A DNA stretch of 25,424 bases from an uncultured Muribaculaceae bacterium (GTDB lineage Bacteria; Bacteroidota; Bacteroidia; Bacteroidales; Muribaculaceae). Positions 1 to 7,339 of this stretch are shown here, one piece after another. Under the pieces are notes generated by a model, which saw only the letters and a program-made list of their open reading frames with translations, made no database searches and was not told the origin of the DNA. The position numbers were made by a program, and so were the translations under genes. Where the stretch lies: positions 1 through 25,424 of the forward strand of contig CAJUOC010000033.1 in the NCBI GenBank assembly GCA_910587925.1. The letters run 5' to 3'. Position 1 is the stretch's first letter. Each line of letters starts with the position of its first letter.

Positions 1-12
1 CGCCCCCTATCC

Positions 13-47
13 GCGGCCGAGCGAGCAATCGCCCGGCCGCTTTTTTT
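13..47 (+). terminator. Rho-independent terminator of an upstream gene outside the window
   Basis: GCGGCCG (13-19) pairs with CGGCCGC (34-40). A second, inner stem GCGA/TCGC closes a GCAA tetraloop (25-28), and seven T residues follow at 41-47. The T tract lies on the plus strand, so it ends a plus-strand transcript entering from before position 1. Confidence 0.8.
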
Positions 48-90
48 ATGCCCCGAGCCAGCGCCATCCGCGCCTCCGCTCGCCTCCCCC

Positions 91-137
91 CCGATAACCC
101 GCATCGCCCAATGTAGGGTCGCCACTTGTGGCGACCG
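91..137. repeat. Dispersed palindromic repeat, GGTCGCCAC/GTGGCGACC type, copy 1
   Basis: A perfect 9-bp inverted repeat, GGTCGCCAC (117-125) and GTGGCGACC (128-136), has only two bases between the arms. About 26 bases before it (from CGATAA at 92) are also shared with the copy at 20,359, so the repeat unit is near 47 bp and more than the palindrome. No T tract follows on either strand, so it is not a standard terminator. Confidence 0.75.
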
Positions 138-257
138 CGCCTTTGGTATCGTTATACTCTGCCCGGCGTTAATAGTCAACCAGTGGAGAGTGTTGCCACC
201 CCGCCATAGCACGTGACCTGCCCGACGGCAACCCACATATCGCCAGCATATATCGCA

Positions 258-289
258 GACCCTTAATGAAGCGCAGCGCAATAAGGGTC
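258..289. repeat. Hairpin with a shared 13-base loop, copy A
   Basis: GACCCTTAAT (258-267) pairs with ATAAGGGTC (281-289), with one bulged base. The 13-base loop (268-280) is the reverse complement of the loop of the hairpin at 332-360, apart from one base, although the two stems are unrelated. Confidence 0.6.
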
Positions 290-331
290 AGGTCTAACGA
301 CCTTCCACATCACGGGGGAGTACGCGTGTTG

Positions 332-360
332 CACGGGGTTTCGCTGCGCTTCACCCCGTG
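332..360. repeat. Hairpin with a shared 13-base loop, copy B
   Basis: CACGGGGT (332-339) pairs perfectly with ACCCCGTG (353-360). The loop TTCGCTGCGCTTC (340-352) matches the reverse complement of the loop at 268-280 at 12 of 13 bases. GTGTTACTCATA follows at 358-369 and recurs at 434-445. The neighbouring 15-mer CAGCGCTCCGCGCTT (375-389) recurs inverted at 25,408-25,422. Confidence 0.6.
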
Positions 361-680
361 TTACTCATAAGAGCCAGCGCTCCGCGCTTCAGCTGCATGA
401 CACGCAGTGAGGGGTTGCAATGCGGTACACTCCGTGTTACTCATATAGGTTAGTCCGCGCAGGTTTGTAACCTGCGCGCCACTGCGGAATTACACCTCGT
501 CGTTTTGGCTTTGTAAGTCAAAACGACGCTCCCGCCGCGAAGCGACACCAGTCGTTGCTTGCGAGACGATCTGTACAAGTCGAGTGGCCGACACATGGAG
601 TGCCATATACCGTTGCGGTATTTAGACTTACAAAGTCTAAATACCGAGGTGTAATACCTTGGCAGCGCGCAGGTTGCAAG

Positions 681-1151
681 CTATTACTGGTTAAAATTTC
701 AAATAGTTATAAATCAGCTACATACCTCCGGCGTTTGACCATGCGAAAAGTTGCATCGGTTAGTCAAAGTAACATATGTGGATTGAGAGTGTCGCAAAAC
801 GGCCATCTATCACCTACGATGACTCCCGTAGGGGGCAGTCGCGTAGTGACAAGAGAATGGTAGGCCATGGCAAGGGCGCCGTAGGCGTCCGCGGCCATGG
901 TATAATAATCCCCCACCTTGGTTGCGCCCCATAGGGGTGCTACACCGCCGCCAAAGTGTCACCCCTACGGGGCGAGTGGTCTTAAAGGGAAATGAGTTAC
1001 CATGGCTGCGGACACCTACGGCGCCCTTGCCATGGCCTACCATTCTCTTGTCGCTACGCGACTGCTGCCTACGGCTTCAGGCCCTATCCTGCGACCCGGT
1101 CTGCGCCTGTTTGCACTATTTAGCTATTTGCCGTCTTTCGACCAGTAATAG
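681..1151. mobile_element. MITE-like element, long copy (471 bp), inserted in a hairpin apex
   Basis: The ends are inverted repeats: CTATTACTGGT at 681 onward and its complement ending ACCAGTAATAG at 1151, extending imperfectly to about 26-28 bp (CAAATAG shared). It is flanked by TTGCAAG (674-680) and TTGCAAA (1152-1158), which are duplicated target bases with one mismatch. The target was the apex of a GCGCAGG...CCTGCGC hairpin. No plausible transposase frame is present, so it is non-autonomous. Its interior matches the 261-bp copy at 1381-1641 outside the long inverted repeat at 827-1073. Confidence 0.8.
827..1073. repeat. Long inverted repeat (76-bp arms) inside the 471-bp element
   Basis: Bases 827-902 are the inverted complement of 998-1073, with about 71 of 76 positions matching by eye. 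Between the arms lies a second hairpin, 925-939 with 960-974 (CGCCCCATAGGGGTG type, one mismatch). The shorter element copy keeps only the outer 13 bp of this stem (1529-1541 with 1551-1563). Confidence 0.8.
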
Positions 1152-1216
1152 TTGCAAACCTGCGCGGACTAACTTGGGTATGCGGAGATGCCCCCCATAA
1201 ATCGCTTCACGCATTG

Positions 1217-1241
1217 GTAGGGTCGCCACCTGTGGCGACCG
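1217..1241. repeat. Dispersed palindromic repeat, GGTCGCCAC/GTGGCGACC type, copy 2
   Basis: GGTCGCCAC (1221-1229) and GTGGCGACC (1232-1240) with a CT spacer, preceded by GTAG as in the other copies. It lies between hairpin cassettes 1 and 2. The remaining bases 1241-1361 contain only degenerate fragments of the hairpin family, such as TTTGCAA at 1277-1283. Confidence 0.75.
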
Positions 1242-1361
1242 CCACTTCGACAACAATACGCACCGCCCGCCCCGGCTTTGCAACCCGGCTGCGCCGGCGT
1301 ACTACACACCGTCGTTCAGCCAATCACACCCCACCCGCCGCCAAGCCATATCGCAGGTTAT

Positions 1362-1787
1362 AGTCAGCGCAGGTTTGTAACTATTACTGGTCGAAAGAGG
1401 TCAAATGACTTTAAGTCAGCTATATATGCCCAGCGGTTGCCCATTTGAGAACTAGCATTGGTTAGTCAAAGTAATCTATGCGGACTTAATGTGTAGCAAA
1501 ACAGCCATCTATCACCTACGAGGACTCCCGTAGGCAGCAGTCGCTACGCAACTGCTGCCTACGACTTCTGTCCCTATCCAGCGTCCCGGTCTGCGTATGT
1601 TTGTATTATTCAGATATTTGACGTCTTTCGACCAGTAATAGTTTGTAACCTGCGCGCCACCGCGGTATTGTAGCTCGTCGTTTTGGCTTTGTAAGTCAAA
1701 ACGACGCCTCTTTCGGTTACAAAGCGAAAGCTCCGAACCATAATGGCATTGCCTCGGCCGGACGCAGGTTGCAAACCTGCGCGGACT
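1362..1787. repeat. Hairpin cassette 2, carrying a MITE in its left terminal hairpin
   Basis: The left terminal hairpin (arms 1367-1373 and 1649-1655) is split by the element at 1381-1641. Next come the 14-bp hairpin at 1676-1706, identical to that at 498-528; the CTTTCGGTT hairpin at 1710-1730 with loop ACA and one mismatch; and the terminal hairpin at 1763-1781 with loop GCA. Bases 1724-1767 closely match 20,461-20,502 in inverted orientation (CCGGCCGAGGC, ATTATGG and TCGGAG all shared). So this cassette has the same hairpin order as cassette 3 read backwards. Confidence 0.8.
1381..1641. mobile_element. MITE-like element, short copy (261 bp), inserted in a hairpin apex
   Basis: Ends are CTATTACTGGTCGAAAGA (1381-1398) and its perfect inverted complement ending at 1641; with CAAAT included the terminal repeat is about 26 bp. 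TTTGTAA stands on both sides (1374-1380 and 1642-1648). Removing the element and one copy restores a perfect GCGCAGG-TTTGTAA-CCTGCGC hairpin. Because apex and ends are both palindromic, the duplication can be read as 7, 5 or 3 bp. An internal hairpin lies at 1529-1563. No coding capacity for a transposase. Confidence 0.85.
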
Positions 1788-1811
1788 ATCGGGTTTCTTG
1801 GGGCGGTGTCG

Positions 1812-1985
1812 TTACTTTTGTAGGATTGCAATTGTGAGGGCAAGGAGGATTAGTGTAAGGGCAAGGCCGTTGAACCACACGGCGAATGTGCGCGCTTTTG
1901 ATTGGCTACGGCGCTTTGCGTTGATAAGGTTTATGATTGTAAGGCAGGCGAGTAAGCCCATCAGGATGTAGAATGAAGTACTCAT
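1812..1985 (-). CDS. Small two-helix membrane protein, 57 aa, function unknown
   Basis: Reading the minus strand from ATG at 1985 to TAA at 1812 gives a 57-residue protein. It begins MSTSFYILMGLLACLTIINL, continues with a short basic and polar linker (NAKRRSQSKART, about residues 22-33), and ends with a second hydrophobic stretch (LALTLILLALTIAIL, about 41-55). This predicts two membrane helices joined by a positively charged loop, which would lie in the cytoplasm. A Bacteroidetes-type -7 box (TATATTTG) lies upstream at 2023-2016. It is followed only by repeat DNA. I do not recognise the family. A coherent hydrophobic-basic-hydrophobic pattern argues for a real gene, but it rests on composition and a promoter-like box only. 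Confidence 0.6.
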   Translation of the reverse strand: MSTSFYILMGLLACLTIINLINAKRRSQSKARTFAVWFNGLALTLILLALTIAILQK

Positions 1986-2015
1986 GGTGTAAGTAGTGTT
2001 TTATAGCTATCGGCG

Positions 2016-2023
2016 CAAATATA
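2016..2023 (-). promoter_or_regulatory. Possible -7 box for the small membrane protein
   Basis: On the minus strand the sequence is TATATTTG, matching the Bacteroidetes TAnnTTTG box, 30 bp before the ATG. No good TTG element is visible at the expected distance, so this is tentative. Confidence 0.35.
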
Positions 2024-2183
2024 CGGAATAAATGCGAATCTGTGCGGCGTTGGGGATATCTTGGCGGGCGGGTAGGGCTTTCGTGGTTTATGAAGATGAC
2101 CGTAGTTTATCTCGTAAATATTGGTGTCGGCAAACAAGTGCCGTGATATTTTGGGGGCCGCTATATATAAGGAAAGCCTTGAT

Positions 2184-2217
2184 AAAATTGAGGCCGCGCC
2201 AGAGTTGGCGCGGCCTC
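2184..2217 (-). terminator. Rho-independent terminator of rpsA
   Basis: GAGGCCGCGCC (2190-2200) pairs perfectly over 11 bp with GGCGCGGCCTC (2207-2217) around a 6-base loop. On the minus strand the stem is followed by AATTTTA. It starts about 20 bp after the rpsA stop codon. Bases 2024-2183 beyond it show no gene. Confidence 0.85.
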
Positions 2218-2237
2218 ATATAAGGGTGGGATGCGGC

Positions 2238-4019
2238 TTACTTGCCGGAGAGTTTCTCCTTGAGGGCTGCGAGTGCCTCGAGGTCGCCGAGAGTAGCCTT
2301 CTCCACGGGGGTGGAAATCAGCGGGGTCTCGTCGGCTGCCTTGCGGGGCTGACGCTTTGCCTTGCGCTCGGCCTGCTTCTCTGCACGAACCTCATCCTCG
2401 AAGATGCGGCTGTGGGAGAGGATGATGCGCTTGGCGTCTTTGTTGAACTCGATGACCTTGAAGTTGAGCTTCTCATCGACCTTGGCCTGCGAGCCGTCTT
2501 CCTTGACGAGGTGCTTGGGGGTGGCGAAGCCTTCCACGCCGTAGGGCAGAGCTACGACTGCGCCCTTGTCGAGCATCTCGATGATGGTGCCTTCGTGTAC
2601 GGAACCGATGGTGAAGATGGTCTCGAATACGTCCCAGGGATTCTCCTCGAGCTGCTTGTGGCCGAGGCTGAGGCGGCGGTTGTCTTTGTCGATGGCAAGT
2701 ACCTCTACGTCGATGTTGTTGCCCACCTGGGTAAACTCGCTGGGGTGCTTGATCTTCTTGGTCCAGCTCAGGTCGCTGATGTGGATGAGGCCGTCTACGC
2801 CCTCCTCAATCTCGACGAATACGCCGAAGTTGGTGAAGTTGCGCACGCGGGCGCTGTGGCGGCTGCCCACGGGATACTTCTCTTCGATATTCTCCCAGGG
2901 GTCGTTTTTGAGCTGCTTGATGCCGAGGCTCATCTTGCGGTCTTCGCGGTCGAGGGTGAGGATGACTGCCTCTACCTCGTCGCCTACCTTCATGAAGTCC
3001 TGGGCGGAGCGGAGGTGCTGGCTCCAGGACATCTCGCTCACGTGGATGAGACCTTCGACGCCGGGGGCTACTTCGAGGAATGCGCCGTAATCGGCCATTA
3101 CCACTACGCGGCCTTTGACGTGGTCGCCGACCTTGAGGTTGGGGTCAAGAGCGTCCCAGGGATGGGGCTGGAGCTGCTTGAGACCGAGGGCGATGCGCTT
3201 TTTCTCGTCGTCGAAGTCGAGGATTACGACGTTGAGCTTCTGGTCGAGCTCGACCACCTCGGCGGGCTTGGTCACGCGGCCCCAGCTGAGGTCGGTGATA
3301 TGGATGAGGCCGTCTACGCCGCCCAGGTCGATGAATACGCCGTAGGAGGTGATATTTTTGACGGTGCCTTCGAGTACCTGGCCCTTCTCGAGCTTGGAGA
3401 TGATCTCGCGCTTCTGCTGCTCGAGCTCGGCCTCGATGAGTGCTTTGTGCGAAACGACCACGTTTTTGAACTCTTCGTTGATCTTGACAACCTTGAATTC
3501 CATGGTCTTGCCGACGTACATGTCGTAGTCGCGGATGGGCTTGACGTCGATCTGCGAGCCGGGGAGGAATGCCTCGATGCCGAATACGTCGACAATCATG
3601 CCGCCCTTGGTGCGGCACTTGATGAAGCCCTTGATGATCTCGTCGTTGGCGAGAGCCTCGTTGATGCGCTCCCAGGAGCGGGATGCGCGGGCTTTCTTGT
3701 GAGAGAGGATGAGCTGGCCCTTGCGGTCTTCCTGGTTCTCGATGAACACTTCCACAACGTCGCCTACCTTGAGGTCGGGGTTGTAGCGGAACTCGCTCAT
3801 GGGGATGATGCCATCGCTCTTGTAACCGATGTTAACCACAGCCTCGCGCTTGTTGAGGGCGATGATGGTACCTTCGATTACTTCTTTGTCTTTTACTGTA
3901 CCGAGGGACTCGTCGTAAGTCTTGGTGAGCTCTTCGCGAGTCTTTTCGCCTACGGTTTCGCCTTTCTCATAGGCATCCCAGTCGAAATCCTCGATAGCGG
4001 TTTTGGTTTCTTCTGCCAT
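2238..4019 (-). CDS. rpsA: 30S ribosomal protein S1
   Basis: The 593-aa product is ribosomal protein S1, which binds mRNA on the 30S subunit and helps start translation. Six S1 (OB-fold) repeats can be followed at roughly residues 44-107, 126-191, 212-281, 297-367, 384-454 and 470-537. Repeats 3-5 carry the typical YGVFIDLGGVDGLIHITDLS, YGAFLEVAPGVEGLIHVSEM and FGVFVEIEEGVDGLIHISDL signatures; repeats 1, 2 and 6 are more divergent, as usual in the family. The tail after residue 540 is charged (KQAERKAKRQPRK) and ends in a short helix. The start MAEETKTAIEDFDWDAYEKG is the conserved Bacteroidetes N-terminus. The gene stands alone, with its own promoter, a structured leader of about 80 nt and a strong terminator. 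Confidence 0.97.
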   Translation of the reverse strand: MAEETKTAIEDFDWDAYEKGETVGEKTREELTKTYDESLGTVKDKEVIEGTIIALNKREAVVNIGYKSDGIIPMSEFRYNPDLKVGDVVEVFIENQEDRKGQLILSHKKARASRSWERINEALANDEIIKGFIKCRTKGGMIVDVFGIEAFLPGSQIDVKPIRDYDMYVGKTMEFKVVKINEEFKNVVVSHKALIEAELEQQKREIISKLEKGQVLEGTVKNITSYGVFIDLGGVDGLIHITDLSWGRVTKPAEVVELDQKLNVVILDFDDEKKRIALGLKQLQPHPWDALDPNLKVGDHVKGRVVVMADYGAFLEVAPGVEGLIHVSEMSWSQHLRSAQDFMKVGDEVEAVILTLDREDRKMSLGIKQLKNDPWENIEEKYPVGSRHSARVRNFTNFGVFVEIEEGVDGLIHISDLSWTKKIKHPSEFTQVGNNIDVEVLAIDKDNRRLSLGHKQLEENPWDVFETIFTIGSVHEGTIIEMLDKGAVVALPYGVEGFATPKHLVKEDGSQAKVDEKLNFKVIEFNKDAKRIILSHSRIFEDEVRAEKQAERKAKRQPRKAADETPLISTPVEKATLGDLEALAALKEKLSGK

Positions 4020-4049
4020 TTAAAAAGTTAATAATAAGTTGATTATACA

Positions 4050-4094
4050 GCGCCGTCGACTCACTCTCCGGCGCGCCCGGGGCTGTAAAAGCCC
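4050..4094 (-). promoter_or_regulatory. Structured 5' leader of rpsA
   Basis: Two hairpins lie in the untranslated leader: GCGCCG (4050-4055) with CGGCGC (4069-4074), and GGGCT (4080-4084) with AGCCC (4090-4094). An A/T-rich unstructured stretch separates them from the start codon. S1 is autoregulated through its leader in E. coli; a similar role here is inference only. Confidence 0.4.
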
Positions 4095-4105
4095 GCAAAG
4101 CGCTG

Positions 4106-4136
4106 CAAAGGTACATATTTTGTAGCTGATATGCAA
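4106..4136 (-). promoter_or_regulatory. rpsA promoter
   Basis: Minus strand: TTG at 4136-4134, a 20-bp spacer, then TACCTTTG at 4113-4106. This is a full match to the Bacteroidetes TTG / TAnnTTTG promoter. Transcription would start near 4100, giving a leader of about 80 nt. It lies only about 30 bp beyond the stop codon of the efflux pump gene, with no terminator between. Confidence 0.7.
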
Positions 4137-4167
4137 GCGCTTGGCGGGCTATTGCGGGGGATGTCTA

Positions 4168-7100
4168 TCACTTTTCTTGGCTTTTATCGTCGGGGGCATG
4201 GGGCGACGGGGACGAGCCTTTGAAGAATCCGGCGAGGTGGCGCTCGCCAAACCGCTGCAGCAGCTCCCAGAAGTTGGGCACGAAGAGGGTGCCGACGACG
4301 GCGTTTACGGCCATGCCGAATACCACCGCCGTGCCGAGCGAGATGCGGCTGCCGGCGCCGGCGCCCGATGCAAACAGCATCGGCATCACGCCGAAGACAA
4401 ATGCCAGGGCTGTCATCATGATGGGGCGGAAGCGCACACGGCCGGCGTCGAGCGCGGCCTGGCGGATGCCTTCGCCCGCGTGGCGGTAGTCCATGGCGTA
4501 CTCCACGATGAGGATGGCGTTTTTGGCCGACAGTCCCAGCAGCAGCACTATACCTATCTGGGTGTATATGCTGATGCTCTGGCCCATGAATATGCATCCA
4601 ATCACAGTGCCGAGTATGGCCGTGGGCATGGCGATGACCACGGCGACCGGGTCGGTGAGGCTCTCGTATTGCGCGGCCAGCACGAGCAGGGTGATAATCA
4701 CGGCCAGGATGAGCACAAAGGTGACCGTGGTGCCCGACTGAGTTTCCTGATATGCCTCGCCCGTCCAGGCGTAGCTGTAGTCGGCGCCGAGAGTGTTGTC
4801 GACAATCTCCTCCATCGCCTTGATGGCGTCGGATGAGCTTACGCCATGGGCCGGAGTGGCGGTGACTGAGGCCGTGCGGTACATGTTGTAGCGGCTGATG
4901 CCGGCGTCGCCCATCGAAGGCTCGACGGTGGCGAATGTGCTGAACGGCACCATCTTGCCATCGGCATTGCGCGCGGCCAGATTGAGCACGTCGGCGGCCC
5001 GGCTGCGGTCGGTGCCCTCGGCCGACAGAGTGACCTGATACACGCGGCCGTATTTCACAAAGTCGTTGACATATGCCGAGCCCATAAACGACGACAGCGT
5101 CGAGTATACCCCCTCGATGGTGAGGCCCTGCATCTTTATCTTGTCGCGGTCGATGCTTACGGCATACTGCGGTACACGGCCCTGATACATAGTGGTGGCC
5201 GAGGCGATGCGCGGGTCGCGGCGGGCGGCGGCGATGACGTCGTCGAGGGCTGTCTTGAGCCGGGCCGAGCCGCCGTCGGCCACATCGAGCAGCTGCATCT
5301 GCAGGCCCGAGGTCATGCCCAGGCCGGGGATGGCCGGCGGATTGAGCGAGAATATGACCGGCTCCTGCATCGAGGCTCCGATCTCGTCGGCGCGGGCGAT
5401 GATGGCGGAGATGCTCTCGTCGGCGCGCTTGCGGTCGGCCCACTTGTCGAGAATCACAAAGAGCGAGCCCATGTTGGAGCTGGCGCCACCGCCCATAAAC
5501 GAGTATCCGCTCACGCCCATCACATCCTTTACGCCCGGCACACTGAGCATACGGCGGGTAAAGTCGCTCACGACGCGGTCGGTGCGGTCGAGCGAGGCGT
5601 CGGTGGGCAGCTGCATCGATGTGATGAAGTATCCCATGTCTTCCTCGGGCACATAGCTTGTGGGCCACTTGACAAAGCCCCAGAAAGCCACAGCCGTGAT
5701 GATGAGATACGCGGCGATAGCCACCGTCGGGCGGCGCAGGAACGTGCCCACGACGCGCATATAGCCGTCGGTGGCGGCGCCGAAGAAGCGGTTCCACCAG
5801 CGGAAGAGGAAAAACCGCGTCGGCTTTTTCGGTTTGAGAAACAGCGCGCACATGGCCGGGGTGAACGTCAGCGCGTTGAAGCCCGAGAATGCCGTGCTCA
5901 CAGCGATAGTGAGGGCAAACTGCTTGTACAGCTGCCCGGTGATGCCGCTCACCATGGCGGTGGGGACAAATACCGCCAGCAGCACCAGTACCTCGCCTAT
6001 CACCGGCCCCTGCAGCTCCTGCATGGCCTTGAGGGCCGCCTGCCGCGGCGACAGCTTGCCCCCGTCGAGCAGGCGCGAGCAGTCCTCGACCACCACTATG
6101 GCGTCGTCGACGACGATGGCTATGGCCAGCACCAGGCCGAAGAGCGACAGAGTGTTGAGCGAGAATCCCATCCACTTCATCACCGCCAGAGTCGCGATGA
6201 GCGACACCGGTATGGTGAGCATGGGTATGATCACCGCGCGCCAGTTCTGGAGAAATATCATTATCACGAGCATCACCAGCAGAGTGGTCTCCAGGAAGGT
6301 CATCAGCAGCTCGTCGATAGAGGCGGTGACATAGTCGGTGGTATTGAGCATGATGTTGTACTCGACGCCGGGCGGGAAATTGGCCTTGAGCTGCTCGAGG
6401 CGCGCCTCGCATCGCTTGGCCACGTCGAGCGCGTTGGAGCCCGGGAGCTGGCTTATGCCTATCATCGCAGTGGGGATATCGTTGACGCGGGCAATCTGCG
6501 AGTACGAGTCGGAGCCCATCTCCACCCGGGCGATGTCGCCCAGGCGCAGCAGGCCGGTGCCGTCGGTGCGGAGCACCACGTCGGCAAACTGCTCGGGAGT
6601 GCTGAGCCGGCCGTTGGCCGTGAGCGTGTAGTCAAACTGCTGCGACGACGGCGCCGGGCGCGAGCCTACCGAGCCGGCCGACACCTCGATATTCTGCGAC
6701 TGTATGGCCGCCTCGACATCGGCGGCCGTGATGCCGCGCTCGCGCATCTTGGCCGGGTCGAGCCACACGCGCATCGAGTAAGAGCCGCCGCCGAATGCCG
6801 ACACGCTGCCCACGCCATCGATGCGCGAGAGCTCGTCGGTGAGGTGGAGATTGGCATAGTTGGTGAGATACAGGGCGTCGTAGCGGGCCGTGTCGGCGCT
6901 CTGGAGCGCCACCATGAGTATCATGTCAGACGAGCGCGACGATACCGTGACGCCCTGCTGCTTTACGGCGGCCGGGAGCTGCGGGTCGGCCTGGGCGATG
7001 CGGTTTTGCACCTTTACGGTGGCATTGTCGATGTCGGTGCCGTCCTCAAAAGTGATGGTGAGCATATACGAGCCGTCGGAGCCCGACTCGCTGCTCATGT

Positions 7101-7332
7101 ACATCATGCCCTCCACGCCGTTGACCTGCTGCTCTATGGGCACGCCGATGGTCTCGGCCACCGTGGCGGCGTCGGCGCCGGGATACATGGCCGACACCAT
7201 CACCGTAGGCGGAGTGATGTCGGGATACTGGGCGATGGGCAGGCTGCTGAACGTAAGCACACCCGCCAGCACCATCGCCACCGCTATGACGATGGAGAAT
7301 ATGGGCCGCTGTATGAAGAATCTCGAAAACAT
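4168..7332 (-). CDS. RND efflux pump inner-membrane transporter (HAE-1, AcrB/MexB-like)
   Basis: This 1,054-aa protein is close in length to AcrB (1,049 aa). It is a proton-driven trimeric exporter of the inner membrane that captures hydrophobic drugs, detergents or bile-type compounds from the periplasm. It starts MFSRFFIQRPIFSIVIAVAM, the usual first helix. The proton-relay pair is present in TM4 (VVDDAIVVVED, Asp409-Asp410), and so is the TM10 lysine (GLSAKNAIL, Lys937), matching Asp407/Asp408/Lys940 of AcrB. The two large periplasmic loops follow TM1 and TM7. It is the last gene of a four-gene operon and begins 7 nt after the adaptor gene. The actual substrate cannot be read from sequence. 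No TetR- or AraC-type regulator is adjacent. Confidence 0.95.
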   Translation of the reverse strand: MFSRFFIQRPIFSIVIAVAMVLAGVLTFSSLPIAQYPDITPPTVMVSAMYPGADAATVAETIGVPIEQQVNGVEGMMYMSSESGSDGSYMLTITFEDGTDIDNATVKVQNRIAQADPQLPAAVKQQGVTVSSRSSDMILMVALQSADTARYDALYLTNYANLHLTDELSRIDGVGSVSAFGGGSYSMRVWLDPAKMRERGITAADVEAAIQSQNIEVSAGSVGSRPAPSSQQFDYTLTANGRLSTPEQFADVVLRTDGTGLLRLGDIARVEMGSDSYSQIARVNDIPTAMIGISQLPGSNALDVAKRCEARLEQLKANFPPGVEYNIMLNTTDYVTASIDELLMTFLETTLLVMLVIMIFLQNWRAVIIPMLTIPVSLIATLAVMKWMGFSLNTLSLFGLVLAIAIVVDDAIVVVEDCSRLLDGGKLSPRQAALKAMQELQGPVIGEVLVLLAVFVPTAMVSGITGQLYKQFALTIAVSTAFSGFNALTFTPAMCALFLKPKKPTRFFLFRWWNRFFGAATDGYMRVVGTFLRRPTVAIAAYLIITAVAFWGFVKWPTSYVPEEDMGYFITSMQLPTDASLDRTDRVVSDFTRRMLSVPGVKDVMGVSGYSFMGGGASSNMGSLFVILDKWADRKRADESISAIIARADEIGASMQEPVIFSLNPPAIPGLGMTSGLQMQLLDVADGGSARLKTALDDVIAAARRDPRIASATTMYQGRVPQYAVSIDRDKIKMQGLTIEGVYSTLSSFMGSAYVNDFVKYGRVYQVTLSAEGTDRSRAADVLNLAARNADGKMVPFSTFATVEPSMGDAGISRYNMYRTASVTATPAHGVSSSDAIKAMEEIVDNTLGADYSYAWTGEAYQETQSGTTVTFVLILAVIITLLVLAAQYESLTDPVAVVIAMPTAILGTVIGCIFMGQSISIYTQIGIVLLLGLSAKNAILIVEYAMDYRHAGEGIRQAALDAGRVRFRPIMMTALAFVFGVMPMLFASGAGAGSRISLGTAVVFGMAVNAVVGTLFVPNFWELLQRFGERHLAGFFKGSSPSPHAPDDKSQEK

Positions 7333-7339
7333 GGCCGTA

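Larger units (their letters stand above)
453..1170. repeat. Hairpin cassette 1 (four hairpins with a common apex), carrying a MITE
   Basis: The cassette is bounded by AGTCC-GCGCAGG (453-463) and CCTGCGC-GGACT (1159-1170). Hairpins: 457-477 (arm GCGCAGGTT, loop TGT); 498-528 (14-bp arm CGTCGTTTTGGCTT, loop TGT); 616-646 (14-bp arm CGGTATTTAGACTT, loop ACA); and a terminal GCGCAGG hairpin split by the element at 681-1151. Every apex reads TTTGTAA, TTACAAA or TTGCAAA. Linkers next to the terminal hairpins (ATTAC-N3-CTCG and its inverse) are shared with cassettes 2 and 3. Open frames across it look non-coding. Confidence 0.8.

Noticed and set aside
555..1200. Small open frames of 77-102 codons in the repeat region
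   Set aside because: They run through hairpins and MITE ends and the translations show no plausible protein features.
440..1790. CRISPR array
   Set aside because: Repeats are palindromic, irregularly spaced, differ in arm sequence and have no uniform spacers; no cas genes.
440..1790. Integron attC array (structured sites with variable arms)
   Set aside because: No attC core sites (GTTRRRY / RYYYAAC), no gene cassettes between sites, no integrase.
1..2000. tRNA or rRNA genes in the gene-poor start of the window
   Set aside because: No cloverleaf with a TTCRANNC T-arm and no rRNA-like conserved sequence was found; structures there are simple hairpins.
2121..4031. Long open frame (636 codons) on the plus strand across rpsA
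   Set aside because: It is the antisense of S1 in a GC-rich gene; its translation is Leu/Val/Asp/Glu-rich low-complexity sequence and the minus-strand frame is an unambiguous six-domain S1.
4184..6412. Second long minus-strand frame (742 codons) within the RND pump gene
   Set aside because: It is a frame-shifted shadow of the transporter, rich in Arg, His, Gly and Ala, with no domain.
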